From Pseudomonas sp. PDM14 (lineage in GTDB: Bacteria > Pseudomonadota > Gammaproteobacteria > Pseudomonadales > Pseudomonadaceae), in NCBI RefSeq assembly GCF_014851905.1, contig NZ_JACVAQ010000001.1, positions 2,480,001 through 2,544,000 on the forward strand: a stretch of 64,000 bases of DNA, written 5' to 3'. The notes below the pieces were generated by a model. It made no database searches and was not told the DNA's origin. It worked only from the letters and a program-made list of their open reading frames with translations. Below, piece after piece: positions 27,430 to 36,052 of the stretch; position 1 is the first letter of the stretch; each line of letters begins with the position of its first letter. The position numbers were made by a program, and so were the translations under genes.

Positions 27430-29193
27430 ATGGCAGTAGCGGCGCGTGGGGCAGGGGCGGGCAGGGGTATCGACTGGGCCGGGTTGGGCTGGATGTTCCT
27501 GTTCTTCTGGTATTTCTCCGGCGTCACCCAGCTGCTGATCCAGCTCACCGGCACCGCCGGTTTCGCCGGTTTCCGCCAGGCCTTCCTCCTCAGCGCGTTG
27601 TGGCTGATCCCGCTGCTGCTGTTCCCCGCACAGGCGCGGCGCCTGGCGGCGCTGATCGGCATTCCACTGTGGCTGTGCTCGCTGGCCAGCTTCGGCTACT
27701 TCCTGATCTACGGGCAGGAGTTCTCGCAAAGCGTCATCTTCATCATGTTCGAGTCGAACGTGTCGGAAGGCAGCGAGTACATGGCGCAGTATTTCGCCTG
27801 GTGGATGGTGCCGGCCTTCTTCGCCTACGGTCTGGGGGCCTGGCTGCTGTGGCGCAAGGTGCGCCCGGTGTACCTGTCGCGCCCGGGGGCGATCTGCGCC
27901 AGCGTGCTGTTATTCGCCGCCACCCTCGGCTACCCGGCGCTGCGCCAGTACCTCAAGCACGAGGACCCGCAGGCCGCCCTGGAGAACTTCGCCGAGCGCA
28001 TCGAGCCGGCGACACCCTGGCAACTGGTGGTCGGCTACGGGCAGTACCGCCAGCAGCTCGGCAACATGCAGGCGCTGCTGTCGGAGAGTTCGAGCATCGC
28101 GCCGCTGCGCAACCTCAGCGACGCCCACGCCGGGCAGCCGTCGACGCTGGTGCTGGTCATCGGCGAATCGACCAACCGCCAGCGCATGAGCCTCTACGGC
28201 TACCCGCGGCAGACCACCCCGGAGCTGGACAAGTTGCGCAGCCAGCTGCAGGTGTTCGACAACGTGGTCACGCCGCGGCCCTACACCATCGAGGCGCTGC
28301 AGCAGGTGCTGACCTTCGCCGACCAGGAACACCCCGAGCGCTACCTGACCACGCCGTCACTGGTCAGCGTGATGGAGCAGGCCGGTTACAAGACCTACTG
28401 GATCACCAACCAGCAGACCATCACCAAGCGCAACACCATGCTCACCACCTTCTCCAGGCAGGCCGACGAGCAGTTCTACCTGAACAACAACCGTGAGCAG
28501 AACGCCCGCCAGTACGACGGCGACGTGTTGGCGCCGTTCGCCAAGGTGCTGGCCGATCCGGCGCCGCGCAAGTTCATCGTGGTCCACCTGCTCGGCACCC
28601 ACATGAGCTACCAGTACCGCTACCCGAAGGAGTTCGAGCGTTTCACCGATGCGCAAGGCGCGCCGGCCACGGTCACCGCCGACCAGCTGCCGACCTACAA
28701 CAGCTACGACAACGCCGTGCTGTACAACGACTTCGTGGTGTCGAGCCTGATCAAGCGCTTCTCCGCCACCGACCCCAACGGCTTCCTGGTCTACTTCTCC
28801 GACCACGGCGAGGCAGTATTCGATGCGCCTAAGCCGACGGTGCTCGGGCGCAACGAAGGCGCGCCAACCAGCCCGATGTACACCATCCCGTTCATCGTCT
28901 GGAATTCGCCGAAGTGGCAGGCCGGCTCACCGCGCGACGTCCGCCAGGCACTGCAGCGACCCTACAGCAGCTCGCACTTCATCCACACCTGGGCGGACAT
29001 GGCCGGGCTGCGCGCCGACGAGTTCGAGCCGAGCAAGAGCCTGGTCAGCGCGACCTTCAAACCGCACGCCCTGCTGATCGGCAACCCGGCGCAGCCAAAA
29101 AGCCTGATCGATTTCAGCCTGATCAGGCCGGCCCGGGAAGCGGCCAAACTGGCCGAAACGGAGCCGAAGAAGGGCGCCGCCCAAGCGCTCTGA
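27430..29193 (+). CDS. Phosphoethanolamine transferase (EptC/CptA-like)
   Basis: About 587 residues. Five N-terminal membrane helices (to about residue 165) precede a periplasmic sulfatase-fold domain. The nucleophile is Thr248 in VIGESTNRQRMSLYGYPR, the form seen in EptC/CptA rather than EptA; metal-site segments LLGTHMSYQYRYP and YFSDHGEAV follow. These enzymes transfer phosphoethanolamine from phosphatidylethanolamine to LPS core or other surface glycans. I use ATG 27430; a TTG at 27364 would add 22 polar residues. The exact acceptor cannot be read from sequence. Confidence 0.87.
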   Translation: MAVAARGAGAGRGIDWAGLGWMFLFFWYFSGVTQLLIQLTGTAGFAGFRQAFLLSALWLIPLLLFPAQARRLAALIGIPLWLCSLASFGYFLIYGQEFSQSVIFIMFESNVSEGSEYMAQYFAWWMVPAFFAYGLGAWLLWRKVRPVYLSRPGAICASVLLFAATLGYPALRQYLKHEDPQAALENFAERIEPATPWQLVVGYGQYRQQLGNMQALLSESSSIAPLRNLSDAHAGQPSTLVLVIGESTNRQRMSLYGYPRQTTPELDKLRSQLQVFDNVVTPRPYTIEALQQVLTFADQEHPERYLTTPSLVSVMEQAGYKTYWITNQQTITKRNTMLTTFSRQADEQFYLNNNREQNARQYDGDVLAPFAKVLADPAPRKFIVVHLLGTHMSYQYRYPKEFERFTDAQGAPATVTADQLPTYNSYDNAVLYNDFVVSSLIKRFSATDPNGFLVYFSDHGEAVFDAPKPTVLGRNEGAPTSPMYTIPFIVWNSPKWQAGSPRDVRQALQRPYSSSHFIHTWADMAGLRADEFEPSKSLVSATFKPHALLIGNPAQPKSLIDFSLIRPAREAAKLAETEPKKGAAQAL

Positions 29194-29357
29194 GCCGCTC
29201 TCCCGCCAAAGAGTGAGCGCCAGGACCGGAGGATTAACCCGGTGTCTGGCGCCTCAATCGGAATAGGGAAATTGCGCGAGCGATCGTGTGTTCCTGTTGC
29301 ATAGTCCCTAAAGTCCCCGCCGCTTGGCCAACACAACAATAAAAAGGGACATGGACC

Positions 29358-31253
29358 ATGAAACGAGTACTGACGCCGTTGGCGTTCGCCTGCCTTTTCG
29401 CAGGACCACTGACCACCCATGCGGCCTACAGCGGCATGGTGGTGTTCGGCGATAGCCTGAGCGACGCCGGCCAGTTCTCCAACGGACTCAATCCGATCCG
29501 CTTCACCACGCAGGTGGGGCCGGGTTACAGCTATTTTTCCGCCGAGACCTTCGGTAGCACCTCACCGATGCTGATCGGCGAAGGCCTGGGGCTCGGCAGC
29601 CAGACCGCATCGACCAGCCCGCTGCGCCAGGCACTGGGACAGGCTGACGGTGACAACTGGGCGGTCGGCGGTTACACCACCGCGCAGATCTACCAGTCGA
29701 TCACCCAGACCTCGGTCGTCAGCTCCGGTGGCGTGCCGCTGCGCAGCCGCAACGGCTATCTGGTCGGCGGTCGGGTGATCGACCGCGACACGCTGTTCTA
29801 CGTCAACGGTGGCGGTAACGACTTCCTTCAGGGGCTGGTGGTCAGCGTGCCGACCGCCCAGGCCGCTGCGGTGCGCCTCGGTGATTCGTTGCGCGCACTG
29901 CAGGCCGCCGGCGGGCGTTACTTCATGACCCCGCTGCTGGTCGACGTACCCAGCCCAAGCACTGGCGGTCTGTTCAACCCGGCCCAATACGCGTTGGCGC
30001 AGGCCTTCAATGCCGAGCTGATTCGCCAGATGGCGAGCGTCGACGCCGAGGTGATCCCGCTCAACGTACCGCTGCTCTATCGCGAGGTGCTGGCCAATCC
30101 CGGCACGTTCGGTTTCGACGCCAGCCAGAACCTGCAGGGGACGTGCTTCTACGCCGTCTCGATCACGGGCGCCACTGGCTGCCAGAACGCCACCTGGGGC
30201 GCGCTGAGCGCCACGCCCGATCCGAGCAAGCTGATATACGCGGACCTGGTTCACCCGACGGCGGCGATGCAACGCATCCTCGCGGATCAGGGGCTGTCGA
30301 TCCTCGCCGCGCCCTGGGAAATTGGCCTGCTGCCACAGGCTGCCGACTCCGCGCTGAGCGCCGCCCGCGACGGGTTACGCCAGCAGTGGCGCGGTGACTG
30401 GAGCGCCTGGCAGGCGCAGGGACAATGGCGTGGCTTCGTCGCTGGCGGTGCCAGCCAGGCGGACTACGACGGCTCCGCGACCGCCGCATCCGGCGATGGC
30501 CGCGGCAAGGGCCTGGGCATCGGCGCCAGCTACCGCCTGGCGGACGACTGGCGTATCGGCGCGACCCTCAACGTGCAGGAGCAGAGCCTGGAACTCGGCG
30601 CCCGTGAGTCCGACTACGACCTGCGCAGCTACCTGGGCGGCGTGTTCGCCCAGTACCACGACGGCCTGCTGTGGGGCGACCTGAGCGCCCACCTGGGCTA
30701 CCTCGATTATCACGACCTGCAGCGCCGTTTTGCCCTGGGGCAGACCACCCGCACTGAGCGCGGTGAAACCGATGGCTGGTTGCTGGCGCTCGACGGGCGC
30801 CTGGGCGTGGAGCTGACGGTCGGCGATCCGCGCCTGCGCATCGCGCCCTTCGTCAGCGCCGGCTACGCGCGCATCGAGGTGGATGGTTATGGCGAGGACG
30901 GCGCCACCTCCACTGCGCTCTCCTACGACGACCAGCGCCGCGAATCGCAACGCCTGGGCCTCGGTCTGCAGAGCCGTTTCCAGTTGGCCGAGGACGCCGA
31001 ACTGTTCGGCGAGATCGCCCGCGAGCGTGAGTTCGAGGATGACCAGGTCGAAGTGGGCATGGCGCTGAACAGTGTGTCCGGGGTCGACTTCGAGTTGCAG
31101 AGCCTCACGCCTGAACGCTACCAGACACGCGCCAGCCTGGGCCTGCGTCAACGCCTCGCGCCGGGGGTGGCGCTACAGGTGGGCTACGACCACCGGCGCG
31201 TTGCCGATGATCGCCAGCACAGCGTCGGCGTGAGCGTGGTGATGGACTGGTAG
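29358..31253 (+). CDS. estA: GDSL autotransporter esterase EstA
   Basis: A 631-residue type V autotransporter. Signal peptide (1-22), a GDSL hydrolase passenger with Ser33 in VVFGDSLSDAG, the oxyanion blocks GGNDF and the Asp/His pair in YADLVHPTAAM near residue 290. A 12-stranded autotransporter beta-domain covers about 345-631, ending in the outer-membrane signature VVMDW. In P. aeruginosa EstA stays on the cell surface, cleaves short-chain esters and affects rhamnolipid production and motility. Length and both domains agree with that family. Confidence 0.94.
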   Translation: MKRVLTPLAFACLFAGPLTTHAAYSGMVVFGDSLSDAGQFSNGLNPIRFTTQVGPGYSYFSAETFGSTSPMLIGEGLGLGSQTASTSPLRQALGQADGDNWAVGGYTTAQIYQSITQTSVVSSGGVPLRSRNGYLVGGRVIDRDTLFYVNGGGNDFLQGLVVSVPTAQAAAVRLGDSLRALQAAGGRYFMTPLLVDVPSPSTGGLFNPAQYALAQAFNAELIRQMASVDAEVIPLNVPLLYREVLANPGTFGFDASQNLQGTCFYAVSITGATGCQNATWGALSATPDPSKLIYADLVHPTAAMQRILADQGLSILAAPWEIGLLPQAADSALSAARDGLRQQWRGDWSAWQAQGQWRGFVAGGASQADYDGSATAASGDGRGKGLGIGASYRLADDWRIGATLNVQEQSLELGARESDYDLRSYLGGVFAQYHDGLLWGDLSAHLGYLDYHDLQRRFALGQTTRTERGETDGWLLALDGRLGVELTVGDPRLRIAPFVSAGYARIEVDGYGEDGATSTALSYDDQRRESQRLGLGLQSRFQLAEDAELFGEIAREREFEDDQVEVGMALNSVSGVDFELQSLTPERYQTRASLGLRQRLAPGVALQVGYDHRRVADDRQHSVGVSVVMDW

Positions 31254-31394
31254 AGGCGTGCGCCGCACGAGTAGCGGCGGCGTTGTGTGGCGGGGGCGTC
31301 GAGTGGGCCATGCAACCGCATTCGCGGCCTACTCAACATCCCTTGGCAGATCTGCCTGCGCATGGCAGACCCTACAGCACGGGCTAAGCCGCTC

Positions 31395-31799
31395 TCAGCG
31401 GCTCTGCACCTTGGGTTTCCAGGCGCAGTAGCCGGGGCGTGGGCCGATGCGCGGGTGGTTGCGGCAGGTGTCCGGGCGCTTGTCGTAGATGCTGCACAGG
31501 CGGGTCTTGCGATCCAAGTACATGCAGTCGTCGTTGCTCAAGCGGGTGAGGGTGAAGATCCCCGACTTGGCGTTGAAGCGCTCGATCAGGCCTTCCTTCT
31601 GCAGGCGCTTGGCGATGTTCTTCGGCGGTTCGCTGCGCTCGAAATCGTCGACCACGCCAATGCGGATCAGGTCGCTGATGCGCACTTCCACCGGCATGGT
31701 GCAACAGGTGGAATGGCAGCTGCTGCACATGTCCTTGTTGTACCGGCTCCAGGTTTCGATGCGGTCGATTTCCGCGGCGGCGATCAGTTGGGGTTTCAT
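31395..31799 (-). CDS. YkgJ-family cysteine-cluster protein
   Basis: A 134-residue protein with a CxxCxxxCC motif (CSSCHSTCC) near residue 25 and further Cys in DDCMYLDRKTRLCSIYDKRP and PDTCRNHP, the pattern of the YkgJ/UPF0153 zinc- or iron-binding family. The function of the family is unknown. It is transcribed away from the rsmY control region, whose upstream site begins 90 bases before its start. Confidence 0.85.
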   Translation of the reverse strand: MKPQLIAAAEIDRIETWSRYNKDMCSSCHSTCCTMPVEVRISDLIRIGVVDDFERSEPPKNIAKRLQKEGLIERFNAKSGIFTLTRLSNDDCMYLDRKTRLCSIYDKRPDTCRNHPRIGPRPGYCAWKPKVQSR

Positions 31800-31889
31800 G
31801 GTCAGGACCGTGCGCGGCGGCGCATCAGAATGGGCGCGCGATGATAACGGGCGCAGCGGATTTGTGTAGCCCTTCCTGCTCGGCGGCCA

Positions 31890-31907
31890 TGTAAGTAAAT
31901 GCTTACA
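31890..31907 (+). promoter_or_regulatory. GacA upstream activating sequence of rsmY
   Basis: TGTAAGTAAATGCTTACA is a perfect match to TGTAAG-N6-CTTACA, the operator bound by phosphorylated GacA. It sits about 60-75 bases before the presumed start of the small RNA, with a TACTCT -10-like element at 31953. Confidence 0.92.
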
Positions 31908-31965
31908 TGGCGTGCTGGCGATTCGCGGCTAGCTCAACCCCGGGCAGCTGTTTACTCTGCCACCC

Positions 31966-32090
31966 CATGGACGAAGCGCAGGAAGCGCACCGAAAAGAAC
32001 AGGGATATCGAGGAATCGCCCGCCAGGATGGCGCGCCGACCAGGATGTCAGGAACCAGTCTGCAGAACCCCGCGCTAGCGGGGTTTTTCT
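31966..32090 (+). ncRNA. rsmY: Regulatory small RNA RsmY
   Basis: About 125 nt between a GacA site and a terminator, with no credible ORF. It has seven GGA motifs (31969, 31981, 32003, 32012, 32026, 32043, 32051), several as AGGA; these are the binding sites by which RsmY sequesters the translational repressors RsmA/RsmE. The segment GCGCAGGAAGCGC forms a stem that presents one GGA in its loop. The neighbouring LysR, MOSC, aminotransferase and amidotransferase genes are the families I recall beside rsmY in P. aeruginosa, which favours RsmY over RsmZ or RsmX. The 5' end is estimated. Confidence 0.87.
32067..32090 (+). terminator. rsmY terminator
   Basis: ACCCCGC / GCGGGGT hairpin with loop GCTA, followed by TTTTTCTTTTT; only plus-strand transcription is ended. 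Confidence 0.9.
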
Positions 32091-32126
32091 TTTTCTGCCG
32101 TTCGCTTTTTCCGCGAGCAGCGCCTT

Positions 32127-33017
32127 TCAGCGCGGCTCCAGCACCCCTTCGAGAAGATTGCGCAACAGCTGCAGCGTCGGCTGCTGGCGCTGTGCATCGC
32201 GAAATACCAGGCCGACCTGCAACGGTACGCGCGGCTCGCTGATCGGCTTCCACAGCAACCCCTGATTGGCATGCAGCTGGCGCGCGCGGCCCGGCAGCAC
32301 GGTGGCCAGCGTGGCGGTGTGCGGCAGGCTGTCGAGGATGCCGCTCATGTGGTTGAGCTCGGCCTGCACCTGCGGGCGGCGGCCGAGCAGGGCCAACTGC
32401 TCCTGCCAGATCTGCCGCACGCGGAACTCCTCGCCGAGCAGCAGCATCGGCTGTTCGGCGGCCTGCGCCAGCGAGACCTTGCGGAAGTCGCGCAGCGGGT
32501 GCTGCGGCGAGACCACCAGCTGCAGCTCGTCCTCATACAGCTCCAGGCTGTGCAGACCGGGCTGGCGCGGCGGCAGGAAGCCGATGCCGACGTCCAGGCT
32601 GCCGCTGAGCAGACGCCGCTCGATGTCCAGCCCGGACAGCTCGTAGATCTGCACCACCAGGTGCGGTTGCGCCTCGCGCAGGCGTTCCAGCAACAGTGGC
32701 ACCAGGCTGGCGTTGACCGTCTGCAGCACGCCGATGGCCAAGCTGCGCGGCGCCCGACCGCGGAAATGGCGCAGGGCATCGCGGGCCTTTTCCAGGCCGT
32801 CGATCAGCGGCAGTGCGTGGTTGTACAGCGTCTGCGCGGCGAGGGTCGGCACCAGGCGTTTGCCGGTGCGCTGAAACAGCGCGACCTCGAGGTTCTGCTC
32901 GAGCTGGCGGATCTGCTGCGAGAGCGCCGGCTGCGACAGGTTGAGGCGCTCGGCGGCACGACCGACATGGCCTTCCTCGTAGACGGCGACGAAATAGCGC
33001 AGCTGTCGAATATCCAT
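32127..33017 (-). CDS. LysR-family transcriptional regulator
   Basis: A 296-residue LTTR: winged HTH at residues 1-60 (FVAVYEEGHVGRAAERLNLS, QPALSQQIRQLE) and a CynR/BenM-like effector domain from about 90. It converges on rsmY and diverges from the MOSC gene, whose 133-base shared upstream region contains the palindrome CTTATCGATAAG. It likely controls that divergent operon or itself. The effector is unknown. Confidence 0.9.
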   Translation of the reverse strand: MDIRQLRYFVAVYEEGHVGRAAERLNLSQPALSQQIRQLEQNLEVALFQRTGKRLVPTLAAQTLYNHALPLIDGLEKARDALRHFRGRAPRSLAIGVLQTVNASLVPLLLERLREAQPHLVVQIYELSGLDIERRLLSGSLDVGIGFLPPRQPGLHSLELYEDELQLVVSPQHPLRDFRKVSLAQAAEQPMLLLGEEFRVRQIWQEQLALLGRRPQVQAELNHMSGILDSLPHTATLATVLPGRARQLHANQGLLWKPISEPRVPLQVGLVFRDAQRQQPTLQLLRNLLEGVLEPR

Positions 33018-33040
33018 ACCGTCCTACCTGCTGAAAATCG

Positions 33041-33064
33041 CTTATCGATAAGTTTAGATTATCA
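33041..33064. promoter_or_regulatory. Likely LysR operator between the divergent genes
   Basis: The perfect palindrome CTTATCGATAAG (33041-33052) and a following TTATC repeat (33059-33063) lie 24 bases upstream of the LysR start. This is the typical place for autoregulation and divergent control. Confidence 0.4.
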
Positions 33065-33150
33065 ATGAAGCTGGTAAATCGAAATGGTCTGAAACGCCTT
33101 AGAGCCATAACCTACGCCACATCAGCCAGGCAGCTGTAGCCGGAGGGCAT

Positions 33151-33849
33151 ATGGTCAGGCCAGTCATCGAAGGGCTATTCATAGGTAAAGTCGAACAAAC
33201 GGCGCGAGGACTGAGCAGTGCGTTGAACAAGCGCCTGCACACCGAGCCCGTGTGGCTCGACAGCCTCGGCCTGGCCGGCGATGAACAGGGCGACCTGCGC
33301 TTTCACGGCGGCAGCGAGCGCGCCGTGCACCATTACCCCGCCGAGCATTACGCGTACTGGGCACAGCGCTACCCCGAGCGCGACTGGCAGCAGCCGGCGT
33401 TCGGCGAGAACCTGTCGACCCGCGGCCTGAGCGAGAGCCAGGTGTGCATCGGCGACCTGTTCCGCTGGGGCGGCGCGATCCTCCAGATCAGCCAACCGCG
33501 CTCGCCCTGCTACCGTCTGGGCCTGCGCTGGGGCGTGCCACAACTGCCGCTGGACATGCAGGAGAACAGCCGCTGCGGCTGGTTCTACCGCGTGCTGCGT
33601 CCGGGCCTGGTCGGAATCGACCAGCCGCTTGAACTGGTCCAGCGCAGCTACCCCGGTTTGAGCGTGGCCCAGGCCCTGCGCAGCTACTTCAACTACCCGC
33701 TGGAACGCGCCGGCCTGCAGCAGCTGCTGGCATGCGAGGCGTTGTCCGAACGCTGGCGGCAGACGGTCGCCCGGCGCCTGCAGAGCAACCAGCTGGAAGA
33801 GTGGGAAAACCGCCTGTTCGGCCCGGCCCAGACGAGATTGAGCGCATGA
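33151..33849 (+). CDS. MOSC-domain protein (YiiM-like)
   Basis: A 232-residue protein with a MOSC beta-barrel: GDEQGDLRFHGGSERAVHHY, the segment FGENLSTRGL, and the conserved Cys in ISQPRSPCYRLG that in MOSC proteins binds the molybdopterin cofactor or carries sulfur. A helical C-terminal extension follows, as in E. coli YiiM, which reduces N-hydroxylated compounds. It begins a four-gene run with overlapping stops and starts. Confidence 0.88.
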   Translation: MVRPVIEGLFIGKVEQTARGLSSALNKRLHTEPVWLDSLGLAGDEQGDLRFHGGSERAVHHYPAEHYAYWAQRYPERDWQQPAFGENLSTRGLSESQVCIGDLFRWGGAILQISQPRSPCYRLGLRWGVPQLPLDMQENSRCGWFYRVLRPGLVGIDQPLELVQRSYPGLSVAQALRSYFNYPLERAGLQQLLACEALSERWRQTVARRLQSNQLEEWENRLFGPAQTRLSA

Positions 33850-34076
33850 ACGATTACCGCATCCAGTTGCTGCGCGACGAGCGCCTGCTGGCCGAGATGA
33901 CCGTGGCTGCCGCGCGGTTCATCGAATTGCACGAGGAGTTGCTGCAGCGTTTCCCGGCGGCAGAGGGCTTCAGCCTGCACATCCAGATCCGCCGCGAGCG
34001 CCGCCGCGTGGTCGAGCAGGGGCCGCAGGGCCTGCGCCTGCTGGGTATCGAATACGAGTATGAGGAGTGCCAGTAA
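33846..34076 (+). CDS. Small conserved hypothetical protein
   Basis: A 76-residue soluble protein, rich in Arg and Glu, with a helical N-terminal half and a beta hairpin near the end (LRLLGIEYEYEECQ). Its ATG overlaps the MOSC stop (ATGA) and its TAA directly abuts the next ATG, so it is part of the operon. No recognised family. Confidence 0.75.
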   Translation: MNDYRIQLLRDERLLAEMTVAAARFIELHEELLQRFPAAEGFSLHIQIRRERRRVVEQGPQGLRLLGIEYEYEECQ

Positions 34077-35273
34077 ATGCGTGAGGAATGGGCCAGCGAC
34101 CGCCTGATGAAGACCGTCGAACGCCCGCAGCAGACGTTCGTGCGTGGCCAGGGTTCCTGGCTGTGGGACAGCGACGGCCGCTCCTACCTGGACTTCACCC
34201 AGGGCTGGGCGGTCAACAGCCTGGGCCACAGCCCGGTGGTGCTGGTCGAGGCGCTCAAGCGCCAGGCCGAGCAGCTGATCAACCCCGGTCCGGCCTACTA
34301 CAACCGCGGCATGCTGGAGCTGGCCTCGCGCCTGTGTCAGGCCACCGGCAGCGATCAGGCGTACTTCCTCAACAGCGGCGCCGAGGCCAACGAGGGTGCG
34401 ATCAAGCTGGCGCGCAAATGGGGCCAGCGCTACCGCAGCGGCGCGTTCCGCATCATCACCGCCAGCAACAGCTTTCACGGGCGTACCTTCGGTGCCATGT
34501 CGGCCTCCGGCAAGCCGGCTTTCCAGAACCTGTTCGAGCCCAAGGTGCCGGGCTTTCACAAGCTGCCGTTCAATGACCTGCAGGCCCTCGATGATGCACT
34601 CGACGGCCTCTGCGTGGCGGTGATGCTGGAGCCGGTGCAGGGCGAGGCCGGTGTACTGCCGGCGACCCTGGAATACCTGCAGGGTGCTGAGCGCCTGTGC
34701 CGTGAGCGCGGTGCGCTGCTGATCCTCGATGAAGTACAGACTGGCATGGGCCGCTGCGGCAGCTTGCTCGCCGAGGAGCTGTATGGCGTGCGCGCCGACA
34801 TCGTCACCCTGGGCAAGGGCCTCGGCGGCGGCGTGCCACTGGCTGCGCTGCTGGCGCGCGGCAATGCCTGCTGCTTCGAGCCGGGCGAGCAGGGCGGCAC
34901 CTACCACGGCAACGCGCTGATGACCGTCGCCGGCCTGGCGGTGCTCGACACCGTGCTGGAGCCGGGCTTCCTCGAACACGTGCGCGAAGTCGGCGAGCAC
35001 CTGCGCGACGGTCTGCTGCGCCTCTCGGCCCGTCACCAGCAGGGTGCGTTGCGTGGTCACGGCCTGCTTTTCGGCCTGCCATTGCAGGGTATCTCGGCGC
35101 CAGCTGTGGTGCGCGAGGCACTGGCCGAGGGCCTGCTGATCAACGCGCCGCAGCACAACTGCCTGCGCTTGTCGCCAGCGCTGACCGTCAGCCACGGCAA
35201 TATCGATGAAATGCTCATTCGCCTCGGCCGGGCCATGACCCGCGCGCGGCGCAAGAAATCGGAGGTGGCCTGA
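34077..35273 (+). CDS. Class III PLP aminotransferase (ArgD-like)
   Basis: A 398-residue fold-type I aminotransferase of the acetylornithine/4-aminobutyrate group: SGAEANEGAIKLARKW, FHGRTFGAM, ILDEVQTGMGRCG with the PLP-contacting Asp, and Lys247 in TLGKGLGGGVPL as the PLP lysine. It resembles ArgD but stands with a MOSC protein and a glutamine amidotransferase, so a role in a distinct amine or amino-acid pathway is possible. The last base of its stop codon is the first of the next start. Confidence 0.87.
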   Translation: MREEWASDRLMKTVERPQQTFVRGQGSWLWDSDGRSYLDFTQGWAVNSLGHSPVVLVEALKRQAEQLINPGPAYYNRGMLELASRLCQATGSDQAYFLNSGAEANEGAIKLARKWGQRYRSGAFRIITASNSFHGRTFGAMSASGKPAFQNLFEPKVPGFHKLPFNDLQALDDALDGLCVAVMLEPVQGEAGVLPATLEYLQGAERLCRERGALLILDEVQTGMGRCGSLLAEELYGVRADIVTLGKGLGGGVPLAALLARGNACCFEPGEQGGTYHGNALMTVAGLAVLDTVLEPGFLEHVREVGEHLRDGLLRLSARHQQGALRGHGLLFGLPLQGISAPAVVREALAEGLLINAPQHNCLRLSPALTVSHGNIDEMLIRLGRAMTRARRKKSEVA

Positions 35274-35980
35274 TGCGCGTCGCAATCATCCAGCATGTAC
35301 CGTTCGAGGGCCCCGGCCTGATCGGCGAGTGGCTGAGGCAACGGCAGTTCGCGGCGCGGACGTTCCATCCCTACGCCGGCGATGCCTTGCCGCAGCCGGA
35401 CGACTTCGATCTGCTGGTGATCATGGGCGGGCCGATGAGCGTGCACGATGCTGGCGAGCTGCCCTGGCTGGCCGCGGAAAAGCAGCTGCTCGGCGCCGCG
35501 ATTGCTGCCGGCAAGCGCCTGCTTGGCGTGTGCCTCGGTGGCCAACTGCTCGCCGAGAGCCTGGGCGCCAGCGTGCGTGTTGGCGAGCAGGCGGAGATCG
35601 GCTGGTGGCCGATGGAGAAATGGCCGCAGGCCAGCCAGTCGCCGCTCGGGCGCATGCTGCCGCAGCAGTTGATGGCGCTGCACTGGCATGGCGAGACCTT
35701 CGACCTGCCGCAGGAAGCGCTGCCGCTGTATCGCTCGGCGGTGTGCGCCAACCAGGGCTTCGTCTGGCAGGAGCGTGTGGTTGCCCTGCAGTGCCACCTG
35801 GAGAGCACGCCCGAGAGCGTCAACGCGCTGCTTGATGCCTGCCCCGAGGACCTCGCTCGTGCGGGTGCGGTGCAGGACGCGGCGGCTATCCGCGACGGCC
35901 TCAACGAATGCAGCTCGGTGGCGCCTACTCTGTATCGCCTGCTCGATTACCTGAGCGGTCCGCACGCTGAATTGACCTGA
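35273..35980 (+). CDS. Class I glutamine amidotransferase-like protein
   Basis: A 235-residue GATase1 domain protein. The nucleophile is Cys87 in LLGVCLGGQLLAE, and the His-Glu pair is represented by QCHLESTPE near residue 180. Similar free-standing proteins include GuaA-like and gamma-glutamyl hydrolase-type enzymes (PuuD, YfeJ). No synthase partner is present in the window. It ends the operon that starts with the MOSC gene. Confidence 0.85.
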   Translation: MRVAIIQHVPFEGPGLIGEWLRQRQFAARTFHPYAGDALPQPDDFDLLVIMGGPMSVHDAGELPWLAAEKQLLGAAIAAGKRLLGVCLGGQLLAESLGASVRVGEQAEIGWWPMEKWPQASQSPLGRMLPQQLMALHWHGETFDLPQEALPLYRSAVCANQGFVWQERVVALQCHLESTPESVNALLDACPEDLARAGAVQDAAAIRDGLNECSSVAPTLYRLLDYLSGPHAELT

Positions 35981-36052
35981 TCCTGCCGGAGAGGCGCGCC
36001 CGCTCAATCTGCTGACGCACCCTACGGGGCATTTCGCACCGGCGTTGAGCCG

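Noticed and set aside
31903..32253. Open frames on both strands over the YkgJ-LysR intergenic region
   Set aside because: They overlie the rsmY RNA and its terminator, have no ribosome site and encode low-complexity, GC-driven sequence.
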